From assembly GCA_025201375.1 (NCBI GenBank), contig JAIWZP010000008.1, forward strand, positions 840,555 through 904,554: DNA of 64,000 bases. The letters are read 5' to 3'. The position numbers were made by a program, and so were the translations under genes. How positions within the stretch are numbered: position 1 is the first letter of the stretch; the number at the start of each line of letters is the position of its first letter. Shown here piece by piece: positions 1 through 10,408 of the stretch. This DNA is from Gongronella butleri (lineage: Eukaryota; Mucoromycota; Mucoromycetes; Mucorales; Cunninghamellaceae). Below the pieces are notes generated by a model, which was given only the letters and a program-made list of their open reading frames with translations, was not told where the DNA came from and did no database searches.

Positions 1-2044
1 ACCCCCTTGCAAAATCGCTAGAAAATCCCAACTTATAAAAATCAACACTGTTCGCCACCAAGTGCCCGCCGCTCCATGATTCTTAGTGTCATTTGTGCAT
101 TTTGGATACTTTCTTCACGAAAATGAAGGTAAAACCGGGGGTTGATCTGGCCGTTGACGAGAAAATCAATATTTTTCTAGAAATTCACAATTTTGGCCCT
201 GGCGCGCTAAATTGTTATTCGATCATCCTGAAAACTTACAAGTGGCAAGAGACGCGTGCGGAGGTCATTTTATCTTAGTCTGGCAAAGCGGACGCGTTAT
301 CTTTGTACTGTACACTTGCAACGCCAGATTTAAAATTTCAATCCCCCCAATTTTCTCGGCAACGAACAAGCTTACTTATGATAAATTTGCAGTGACAAAA
401 AATGCAGAATCTGATTCTTTGTCAAATAAGGCAGATTTCACTGGCGTGCGATGAAAACTGATCGACAAATTCAAGTTTCTATACAGTAATTTGACGTTAA
501 TCGCCATTTCCTCGCGACCCGTCAAGTCAACCCCCGGTTTTTATTGCAGGTTTGCTTACAAAGAAGGGGTCAATGCATCGAGTGACATGACTCTCAGATG
601 CCCAACTTGTAGGTTGCCAAACTAATTTTCTTTTTCTCGGGGCCTCAGCCAATCAAATTGGCGGACCCTCCAGGTGCATTTCGACCGGACCAACTTCGCA
701 ACTTGTTTTTTTCCAAGAAATCTAAAAAAATATTTCACCACCAAAGACTCGTCGTAGCGTCACAAAACTTTCCCAACTATAGGATTTAGCTCTTCTCTTT
801 TCAGAAATAAATTAAAATCCCGATGTCAAATAGCTGGTTCTGCGAGTAACTTGACATTGCTGAAATTTTAGCTGTAACGCATTTTTCAAGAAATCATTTC
901 GCGGTAGAATCGTGCTTCAAGCACCGCCAAACTTGGAGTCATGTATTTTTTAACCCTCCTCTTTTCAGAAAAAATAAAAACCGGAAGTTTCTCTGGCCGT
1001 TGTCGAGATATGCACTGATTTCACGAATTTCCACAAAAGCAATGATGACCGCTGCAAGCAGTAGTAAGTAGACTGGTTCCAAAATTAGTCATTAGGTAAT
1101 TTTGCACGTCAATTCATAAATAAACATTAAAAACTAGTGCGTGATCGGGCTGTTGTCGACAATTTTAGCAAATTGGCAATATTTTCATGATTGCACAAAG
1201 TTAGTCTTCTACAAGATCACAAACCATGGATGCATGTCCCTCCAAACCTACGCATTAGATTATTTTTGGACGTCCTTTCGCTATAAACTCTTAAAAATCA
1301 GAGGTCGCCTTGTTGGGCGTTATACAGATGAATCCAAAATGCCGTTATTTTCACAAATTTAGCACAGGGTCTTGAAATATTATGTGGATCGCGTCAAAAA
1401 TAGCAGTGATCGAAAGAGACGTACTTGCACGTCATTTTTGGATTGTTTGCACGCCCGATGGACAACCTTTACACGCCTGCAAAAGTCGATCAAACATTGG
1501 ATAAATTTTCAAACTCGATTTTCTCGACATCCTGAAAAACAACCACCGGTGCTTTTAACGTGTTGAATGCAGCTGCTGAATCGCTGTCAAATGCAACAAA
1601 TTTTACTGCGATCTAATCAAAACTGATAGAGAAAATAGATTTTCCGAGCAATATCTGCAATCGCCATTTTCTCGAGAACGGCATAATAAACCTGTAATTT
1701 TTATCCCAGATTCAATAGCAAACAGGTGCCAAAGCATCTAATGAGATGACTCGCAGAGCGCTAACTTGGATTTGAACTTTTTGCATCGGTCATTTCTGTA
1801 GGCTGCAGCCCACTCAGGGCACAGAAATGTGCAAATTAAAAAAATAAAAAAATAAAAAAAATAAAAATTCCATGCAATCCACGCATCCCAAATTTGGAAG
1901 TCTCAAACCTTAAATTTTTGCAAAAATATCGCACCAACGTAGGCAATTTCTCAGTCGGTCACCGTTCATGCGTCACTCTTTGGCCAATTTTCTGAAGTTG
2001 GGGCGACCTGTCATTTTGTGTGCCAATCGCAGCTCGTCGGATTT
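1..2044 (+). repeat. Left arm of a large inverted duplication
   Basis: This arm is repeated in reverse complement at 2176-4819, with a 131-bp unique centre (2045-2175). Matching landmarks include position 1 (paired with about 4819), 1372-1566 (paired with 2658-2852) and 93-278 (paired with 4534-4719). The arms are nearly identical, with scattered substitutions. No gene is recognised in it; open frames are short and mirrored in both arms. Linear relatives of the centre plus one arm lie near 28.4-28.9, 39.0-39.6 and 57.8-58.9 kb, so this looks like an inverted duplication of a dispersed repeat rather than a simple terminal-inverted-repeat transposon. The left end may extend beyond the window. 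Confidence 0.9.
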
Positions 2045-2175
2045 ACCTGTTTGGGATGCATTGATCACTCGGACTTCGAAATTACCCGTTTTTGGGATTT
2101 AAATGTGTGACCCCTGAATTTTTAAAAAGTGGTCGTAGCGCTTTGGTGGTTTAAGCTTTTTTGTTGCAAATTTTG

Positions 2176-4819
2176 AAATCCGACGAGCTGCGATTGGCAC
2201 ACAAAATGACAGGTCGCCCCAACTTCAGAAAATTGGCCAAAGAGTGACGCATGAACAGTGATCGACTGAGAAAATTGCCTACTTTGGTGTGATTATTTTG
2301 CAAAAATTTAAGGTTTGAGACTTCCAAATTTGGGTTGTGTGGATTGCATGAAATTTTTATTTTTTTTTTATTTTTTTATTTTTTTTAATTTGCACATTTC
2401 TGTGCGGTGAGCGGGCTGCAGCATGCAGAAATGACCGATGCAAAAAGTTCAAACCCAAGTTAGCGCTCTGCGAGTCATCTCATTAGATGCTTTGACACCT
2501 GTTTGTTATTGAATCTGGAATAAAAATTACAGGTTTATTATGCCGTTCTCGAAAAAATGGCGATTGCAGATATTGCTCGGAAAATCTATTTTCTCTATCA
2601 GTTTTGATTAGATCGCAGTAAAATTTGTTGCATTTGACAGCGATTCAGCAGCTGCATTCAACACGTTAAAAGCACCGGTGGTTGTTTTTCAGGATGTCGA
2701 GAAAATCGAGTTTGAAAATTTATCCAATGTTTGATCGACTTTTGCAGGCGTGTAAAGGTTGTCCATCGGGCGTGCAAACAATCCAAAAATGACGTGCAAG
2801 TACGTCTCTTTCGATCACTGCTATTTTTGACGCGATCCACATAATATTTCAAGACCCTGTGCTAAATTTGTGAAAATAACGGCATTTTGGATTCATCTGT
2901 ATAACGCCCAACAAGGCGACCTCTGATTTTTAAGAGTTTATAGCGAAAGGACGTCCAAAAATAATCTAATGCGTAGGTTTGGAGGGACATGCATCCATGG
3001 TTTGTGATCTTGAAGACTAAATTTGTGCAAATCATGAAAATATTGCCAATTTGCTAAAATTGTCGACAACATCCCGATCACCCACTGGTTTTTAATGTTT
3101 ATTTATGAATTGACGTGCAAAAATGACATAACGACTAATTTTGGAACCAGTCTACTTACTGTTTGGAGCGGTCATCATTGCTTTTGTGGAAATTCGTGAA
3201 ATCAGTGCACATCTCGACAACGGCCAGAGAGACTTCCGGTTTTTTATTTTTTTCTGAAAAGAGGAGCGTTAAAAAATACATGACTCCAAGTTTGGCAGTG
3301 CTTGAAGCACGATTCTACTACCGCGAAATGATTTCTTGAAAAAAGCATTACAGCCAAAATTTCAGCAATGTCAAGTCGGTCGTGGAACCAGCTATTTGAC
3401 ATCGAGGTTTTAATTTATTTCTGAAAAGAGAAGAGCTAAATCCTGTAGGTGGGAAAGTTTCGCGGCGTTGTGACAAGTCTTTGGTGGTGAAATATTTTTT
3501 TAGATTTCTTGGAAAAAAACAAGTTGCGAAGTTGGTCCGGTCGAAATGCACCTGGAGGGTCCGCCAATTTGATTATTGGCTGAGGCCCCGAGAAAAAGAA
3601 AATTAGTTTGGCAACCTACAAGTTGGGCATCTGAGAGTAGGGTTGCTTATTGAGAATCTCGATCAAGATCTCGAAATCTCGATCGGCTTATTGAGCGAGA
3701 TGAGACGACTCCAATCTCGATCATCTCGCTAAAAAATAAATTTGAATCTCGAATCTCGATCGAAATCTCGATAAAAATTAAGTTTTAGTGTTTGTGTGCC
3801 ACCTGGACACAATAATTAATTCTCAAATCGAGCCTTGTGGCGTAATGGTTCTGTCTTTGCACGCCTCTCTGGTGATGTGGGGTTCAAATCCTAACTTTGG
3901 ATTGGATTTTCGAACACTTTTTTGATTTTTAAGCTGAACTTTTTGCTTGGAAATAGCTTACTTCTCGAAAAAGTCTCGAAATATCGATCAATCGTGATCT
4001 CAATCGTAATATCGATCGATTTCTCGATCGAAAATGTTCATCAAAAGGTCAAAAAATCTTTGAATTCTTGAAAAATGGGTGCATGAGAATCTCGATAAGT
4101 CTCGAATCTCGAAAGATGAGATGCTGTCTCGATAACCATATCGATCGAGACACGTCAAATTATTCTTCGATCGAGACGAGATGGGGTCAATCTCGTCTCA
4201 ATCGACCGATAAGCAACCCTATCTGAGAGTCATGTCACTCGATGCATTGACCCCTTCTTTGTAAGCAAACCTGCAATAAAAACCGGGGGTTGACTTGACG
4301 GATCGCGAGGAAATGGCGATTAACGTCAAATTACTGTATAGAAACTTGAATTTGTCGATCAGTTTTCATCGCACGCCAGTGAAACTTGTCTTATTTGACA
4401 GAGAATCAGATTATGCATTTTTCATCACTGCAAATTTGTCGTGGGAAACCTTGTTCGTTGCCGAGAAAACTGGGATTGAAATTTTAAATCTTGAGTTGCA
4501 AGTGTACAAAGATAACGCATCCGCTTTGCCAGGCTAAGATAAAATGACCTCCGCACGCGTCTCTTGCCACTTGTAAGTTTTCAGGATGATCGAATAACAA
4601 TTTAGCGCGCCAGGGCCAAAATTGTGAATTTCTAGAAAAATATTGATTTTCTCGTCAACGGCCAGATCAACCCCCGGTTTTACCTTCGTTTTCGTGAAGA
4701 AAGTACCCAAAATGCACAAATGACACTAAGAATCATGGAGCGGCGGGCACTTGTTGGTGGTGAGCAGTGTTGATTTTTATACCGTAAATTGGGATTTTCT
4801 AGCGATTTTGCAAGGGGGT
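2176..4819 (-). repeat. Right arm of the large inverted duplication
   Basis: Reverse complement of 1-2044. It is longer than the left arm because a 584-bp element (3638-4221) is inserted in it; apart from that insertion the arms align nearly base for base. The insertion is absent from the equivalent site near 596-603 of the left arm, so the duplication predates the insertion or the left copy never received it. No coding gene is recognised. Confidence 0.9.
3638..4221. mobile_element. Non-autonomous hAT-type MITE
   Basis: The element starts TAGGGTTGCTTAT and ends with its reverse complement ATAAGCAACCCTA, giving 13-bp perfect terminal inverted repeats. It is flanked by an exact 8-bp direct repeat TCTGAGAG at 3630-3637 and 4222-4229. 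The empty site, with one copy of that octamer (as its complement CTCTCAGA), is visible in the opposite arm near 596-603. An 8-bp target duplication is diagnostic of hAT-like transposases. The subterminal regions are packed with TCTCGA/GATCGAGA motifs, as expected for transposase-binding arrays. No transposase frame is present, so it depended on a partner elsewhere. The interior has a degenerate tRNA-like A box and B box (about 3838-3905). Confidence 0.9.
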
Positions 4820-5300
4820 CGGTCGGCATTTTCAGGGCAGTAAAATTTAGGTCTTTGGATCGCCACGCCACTCACACCCTGGGTAAACATGCCTTGCTTA
4901 TCCACAAAAATGATATAAAAACCGAGGGCTAATGATATGGTTTTCGGTCGGTAGATTGCTTTCGTAAAAATTCACGAAAACGAGTTCATCTCGATAACGG
5001 CATAATTAACCACATGGTTTTTGCGCGTTTTCCAAGGCAGCACGCATTGAAATAGCCAAGTGACGAATTTTTGCGGGCGATCTATCAATGATTTGTGGCA
5101 TCTAGGATCGAATTTGACAAAATTAAGCTCCATCATCAGTCATAATGTATCTTGACCACAAGGTGGATTTACCTCTGGTTTTTCATATTGATTTACAGGG
5201 TAGAACGTGAGGCTCAGAAGCAGTGTACAGTTTACAGTAATAACAACATTTTTGGGGGGTGGATCCTCTCAGGATTTGTAGTATTTAGGATCGAATTTGT
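4820..5300. repeat. Degenerate dispersed repeat
   Basis: Continuation of repeat DNA beyond the inverted duplication. The stretch around 4800-4890 resembles 43716-43800: both have a gcgattttg-caaggg element followed by aatttaggtc and gccacgcca/gccgcgcca. A TACAGTA heptamer lies at 5233-5239. No coding frame is recognised. Confidence 0.55.
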
Positions 5301-5454
5301 GAAAGTGTACAAAGGATGATGCTTGCTTGCAAGCGGCAACTGCGAAAAGTGGAGAACAATACGCGCCCTGCTGGCAGCTACCAGGAGTTTGACAGCGCAA
5401 CGCGTCGTTCATTTGAAGCGCCGCACCTCGCAGTTGCTCTTTTTTTGCGCATTT

Positions 5455-5512
5455 GTTTTGGGCGGTTGGGGCGAGGCTGGTTTTTTTTTTTTCGTTCTTT
5501 TTTTTTTTTTCA
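5455..5512 (+). promoter_or_regulatory. T-rich tract upstream of APC11
   Basis: Runs of T interrupted by single C or G bases end about 8 nt before the APC11 start codon at 5520. Comparable pyrimidine tracts precede the SDR, bHLH, GPI-protein, bromodomain and ankyrin genes in this window, so they are probably part of the core promoter or 5' leader. The role is inferred from position only. Confidence 0.4.
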
Positions 5513-5519
5513 ACACGTC

Positions 5520-5786
5520 ATGAAGGTGAAGATCAAGTCGTGGCGGATGGCGGCGTATTGGCACTGGGATATTGACGACGACGACGTATGCGGCATTTGC
5601 CAAAATGTGTACGACAGCTGCTGCCCGAATTGCCACACGCCTGGCGACGACTGCCCGCTCATGTGGGGCGTGTGTTCTCATGTCTTTCATTTGCACTGCA
5701 TCATGCGATGGCTCGAGTCTGGGCCCAACAATGAACACTGTCCGCTCGATCGGCAACCCTGGCGTACGGCGCCCGCGCCTAATTGA
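5520..5786 (+). CDS. APC11: Anaphase-promoting complex subunit 11 (RING-H2)
   Basis: Single-exon 88-residue protein; human APC11 is 84 residues. APC11 is the RING subunit of the APC/C ubiquitin ligase, which recruits the E2 and drives mitotic exit. The start MKVKIKSW is the typical APC11 N-terminus and fixes the initiation codon, although the frame stays open upstream to 5316. It shows CGIC, CCPNCHTPGDDCPLMWG and CSHVFHLHC motifs in the family order. One oddity: the last zinc-ligand position is CPLD instead of the usual CPMC, so the eighth ligand would be Asp, as in RBX1. A poly(A) signal AATAAA follows at 5942. The gene is convergent with FGAM synthase, 254 bp apart. Confidence 0.93.
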   Translation: MKVKIKSWRMAAYWHWDIDDDDVCGICQNVYDSCCPNCHTPGDDCPLMWGVCSHVFHLHCIMRWLESGPNNEHCPLDRQPWRTAPAPN

Positions 5787-6040
5787 GCTCTAACACTGGC
5801 TCGTCGCGCAGCACGTTCTATTTCTTTTCCATACCTAAAGTGCGCGGCACACGCGACCTAAACCCACCATACCCGCCCAGAATTGAACCTGCAAAAGCGC
5901 CGGCAGCCAATTCTTTTTGTTCAAAACCACAGAAATTTGTCAATAAAAAGGGCCTGGCCACTTTTTCTTTTATAGTAATTGTTGAAACATGGTTAAAAAT
6001 GAGGAATATGCAAAAAGAAAAATAAAAAGAAGAATGGTGT

Positions 6041-8475
6041 CTAGAAATTGTCGCCGACCCATTGACGCGCGTTGGCAAACATGCGCAGCCAGGGACCCTT
6101 TTGGCCCCACTGCTGGTTGTCTGGGTACCACGAGTTGCTTTCCTTGAGGACGACACGTTCAGGGTGGGGCATCATGGCGAGGACACGGCCATTGGGCGTG
6201 GAGATGCCAGCAATGCCAGCGGGGGAGCCATTGGGGTTGAATGGATAACGCTGCGTGGGTCTGCCATAGTTGTCGACGTAGCGGACGGCCGACAGGTTGG
6301 CGTCGATAAAGGCGTCCTGGGCACCGGGCTTTTTAAAGTCGGCGCGGCCCTCGCCGTGCGCGACGGCAATGGGGAAGCGCGAGCCCTCCATGTCCTTGAA
6401 GAAGATGTTGCCGGAAGGCTGGATCTCGACCATGGTGGTGCGGCCCTCGAATTGCTCGCTCTCGTTGCGTTCAAAGCGGGGCCAATTGTCGGCGCCAGGG
6501 ATCAGGTCGGCAAGCTGGCTCAGGAATTGACAGCCATTGCAGACACCGAGGGCAAAGGTGTTATCGCGGGCAAAGAATTGGGCGAATTCGTTGCGGGCGT
6601 GCGGGTGCAGCAAGATGGAGCGTGCCCAGCCGGCGCCGGCACCGAGGACGTCGCCGTACGAGAAGCCGCCGCACGCAGCCACACCGACAAAGTCCGCGAG
6701 CGTCACCTTTTGCGACAGCAGGTCGGTCATGTGCACATCGACGGCCTCGAACCCGGCCAGGTGGAACGCAAAGGCCATCTCGATCTGGCCATTGACACCC
6801 TGGTCACGGAGAATCGCGACCCTGGGGCGGCGCACGGCCACGGCCTCGTTGGCGGTTGCCTGGATCGACTCGTACACGGGTGTCTCGGCAGGATCAAAGG
6901 TCAATTCGTAGTGGAGACCGGGATCCTTGGCATCGAGCACATTGTCGTACTCTTGCTGCGCACAGACGGCATTGTCACGCGCGCTCTGCATGAGGAACGA
7001 CGTCTTGGACCACAGACGGAACAGATCCGTGCGCGTCGCGCGGTACACTTGCTGCGCGGCCAATTGCACGACCAACGCATCGTCCTGTTCGTCGACATGG
7101 GGCACCACGGCGCCAATCTTGTGGACGGCCGAACGGGGCACGCCAGAGGTTTCGAGCAGAGCGACAAATTCGTCGAAGCGAGCGTCCTGGACTTGAACGA
7201 CGGCGCCCAATTCCTCATTGTACAAGCAGGCAACGAGGTCTTGATCTTTGCAAATGGCATCCAATTCCAATTGCGCACCGACGTGGCCAGCAAAGGCCAT
7301 TTCGGCGACGGCCGCGAACAGACCACCATCGGAACGGTCGTGGTAGGCGAGCACAAGACCCTGATGGTTCTTAGCAGCCTGCATGGCATTGAAGAAGTTC
7401 TTGAGCAACGCAGGATCCTCGACATCGGGAGCTTCGGAGCCGATTTGCTTAAAGACTTGAGCAACGGCGGAGCCACCGAGGCGTTGCTTGCCATTGGCGA
7501 GATCGAGCAAGACGAGCGAAGTGCCTTGTTCGTTGCGCAATTGCGGTGTGAAGGTGTTGTGAACGTTTTGGACATCGGAGAAGGCGGTGATGATGAGCGA
7601 CAAGGGCGCCGTCACTTCCTTTTTGTCGCCTTGCTTTTCGTCTTGCCATTTCATCTTCATAGACATGGAGTCCTTGCCAACGGGGATGGCGATGCCCAGG
7701 GCGGGACACAGGTCGAGACCAATGGTCTGAACAGCTTCGTAAAGACCGGCACCCTCACCAGGATGGTCGGCGGCACACATCCAGTTGGCGGACAGGCGCA
7801 CGTGCGACAGATCAGGGACGTGCGCAGCGGCCAGGTTGGTCAGGGACTCTGCAACGGCCATGCGAGCCGATGCGGCCTGCGACAGGAGGGCAATGGGGGT
7901 GCGTTCGCCCATGGCCATGGCCTCACCGGTGATGATGTCCTTGCCAAGCGACGTGATGGTCACGGCCACGTCGGCCACAGGCACCTGCCAGGGGCCCACC
8001 ATCTGGTCACGTGCCACCATGGCCGTGATCGATCGGTCGCCAATGGTCACCAGGAACGACTTGCTCGCGACAGCAGGCAATTGCATCACACGCGACGCGG
8101 CCTCGGCAAGCGCGTCCTCAATGCCATTGAGCCCGGCCACGTACGACTTGAGCGTCGTGTCAAACACGTGGCGCAGCGGCTTGGCCGATTCCGTCTTGCG
8201 CGACATCTTGGGCGGCTTGCCAAATAGCACGCCCATGGGCAGATCAATGGGCGTGTTACCCAGCAACGGATCGTGCACCACAAGCTTCTCCTCGGCCGTC
8301 GCCGTGCCAACCACAGCGTACAAGCATCGCTCGCGCGCGCAGAACGCTTCAAACGTCGCCAATTTCTCGGGCGACACCGCCACCACGTACCGCTCTTGCG
8401 ATTCGTTGCACCTATTTTTGAAAAAAAAAAGTGGAATAAAAGATGTCAATTTCTCGAATTTTCTCATTTTTTCTC

Positions 8476-8512
<37 letters not shown>

Positions 8513-10408
8513 CCCAAAATCATTTTTTACCAAATCTCCATGGGGGACATGCTGGAATCGTCGCAAGGGACCTTGCGGAGGTCAATGACGGCGCCGAGGC
8601 CGCAGTCGTGGACGATTTCGGGCAGGGCATTGGAGAGGCCACCAGCGCCGACGTCGTGGATGGACTCGATGGGGTTGGCGTCGCCGAGGGCGGTACAAAA
8701 GTCGATGACTTGCTGGGCACGGCGCTCCATTTCGGGGTTGTCGCGCTGCACCGAAGCGAAATCGAGGTCGGCACGCGACGCGCCGGACGCCATGGACGAC
8801 GCGGCGCCGCCACCAAGGCCGATGAGCATGCTGGGCCCACCGAGCACGATCAAGTGCGCGCCAGGGTTGATTTGCTGCTTGAGCACATGCGCAGGGCGAA
8901 TGCTGCCGAGACCGCCGGCAATCATGATGGGCTTGTGGTAACCACGCACCTCGACCGTCTTTTCGTCGACAGGCACCTGCTCGGCAAACGTGCGGAAATA
9001 GCCCGTAAGCGCGGGACGACCAAACTCGTTGTTGAAGCTCGCACCGCCAAGAGGCGCCTCGATCATGATATCAAACGCGGATGCCACGTGGTTAGGCTTG
9101 CCAAAGTCGGTTTCCCAAGGTTGGATGTTGTCGGGGATCAACAAATTCGACACGGTGAAGCCGACAAGGCCGGCCTTTGGCTTGGAACCAAGACCGACGG
9201 CACCTTCATCACGAATCTCGCCACCAGAGCCCGTCGACGCGCCAGGGTAAGGCGACACGGCCGTCGGGTGGTTATGCGTTTCCACCTATAGCGAATTTGG
9301 GAGGAATTGGGAAGAAATTAGAGGAATTGAAGCTTTTTTTTCTCTGTTTTCACTTTTTTCACTTTTTTCGCTTTTTCATCTCTTTCTCTCCCCCTTTTTT
9401 TTCCAATTCCAATTTTTTTTTTTTTTTTTTTTTTACCTTGGCAAGGTAGTGGACGTCCTCTTCATAGTGCTCATAGGTGTTGTTGACCTGGGACGAGGGG
9501 GCAAAGCGTGTGGCCTTGTTGCCTTGAAGGACGGCGGCATTGTCGGAATAAGCGGACAGAGTGTGGCTCGGGTTCTTTTGGTGAGTGTTTTTGATCATTT
9601 GGAAAAGCGAGTGGGGCTTGAGGTCGCCGTCAATGGTCCAATCGGCACCAAAAATCTTGTGGCGACAGTGCTCGGAATTGACCTGGGCAAACATGAATAA
9701 TTCGACATCCGTGGGATTGCGGCCGAGGGGGGCATCTGTTTCGGCGCCGCCAACAAAGGCGTGGATCAGATAGTCAATTTCGTCGGTGGCGAGGGCGAGA
9801 CCAAGCTCCTGGTTAGCGTGGATGAGCTTGTCGCGCGCGGCCTGGGGATCGGCGCCATTGGCCAAGAGGTCGACGACGGTCAGAGCACCGGGCGCGCCAT
9901 GCTTGAAGATGGCGTCAGCGGCAGGCACATGCGTGAGGACGGCCTGAGTCATGCGATCGTGCAAGGCATTGAGGTCAATGTCTGCGAGCGTCAATGGCGA
10001 ATCGCATTCGAGGAAATACGCCACGCCACGCTCCACACGCTCCACATCATCGTGCAGATTGCACAGATGCGCAATGTTGGTGGCCTTGGACGACCAAGGA
10101 GAAATGGTGCCTGCGCGCGGCACAACAAGCGCCACAAGCCCGCCCTGCACAGGCTGAGCATTCGACGCCAGGAACGCCTCAATCACCTGCGCATGCGCAC
10201 CGTCCACAGGGTTCGAACCATAGTGCAACAACGTGTCCAGAATCCCGCGCTTCGCAGGATCCGCAAGATCCCCCGTTGCACGCGGCTGCACAAAGTGCAC
10301 AAACAGTGCAGACACGCTCTTGACTTGAGGAGCGCTCTTTTGCACCCGCTTCAGCAAGCTCTCGCTCTTGAACGACGACAGAGCAGACGTACCAGGAAGG
10401 GCCAACAT
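6041..10408 (-). CDS. ADE6: Phosphoribosylformylglycinamidine synthase (FGAM synthase)
   Basis: Catalyses the fourth step of de novo purine synthesis: ATP- and glutamine-dependent conversion of FGAR to FGAM in the cytosol. Exons: 10408-9437, 9285-8531, 8411-6041; phases close to give 1365 residues (yeast Ade6 about 1358). Introns are 151 and 119 nt, both starting GTAAAA. The start [13 protein letters not shown] matches fungal homologues. An ATP-site motif ([19 protein letters not shown]) begins exon 2, and [15 protein letters not shown] spans intron 2. VGKDSMSMK marks the second synthase domain. A C-terminal class I glutaminase domain has its nucleophile in GVCNGCQ (Cys about 1200) and MPHPE (His about 1325, Glu about 1327). 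All key residues are present; it appears functional. Confidence 0.97.
8481..8510. repeat. (TC)n microsatellite in FGAM synthase intron 2
   Basis: About 15 perfect TC repeats inside the 119-nt intron 8412-8530. On the sense (minus) strand this is a GA repeat near the 5' half of the intron. Probably length-polymorphic. Confidence 0.95.

Noticed and set aside
1372..1566. 64-codon open frame found on both arms of the palindrome (also 2658-2852 minus) as a conserved protein
   Set aside because: Identity simply reflects the inverted duplication; homologous copies at 39 and 58 kb do not keep the frame.
6062..8227. 721-codon plus-strand frame opposite FGAM synthase
   Set aside because: Antisense shadow of a GC-rich real gene; no recognisable domains, composition of a reverse-complement frame.
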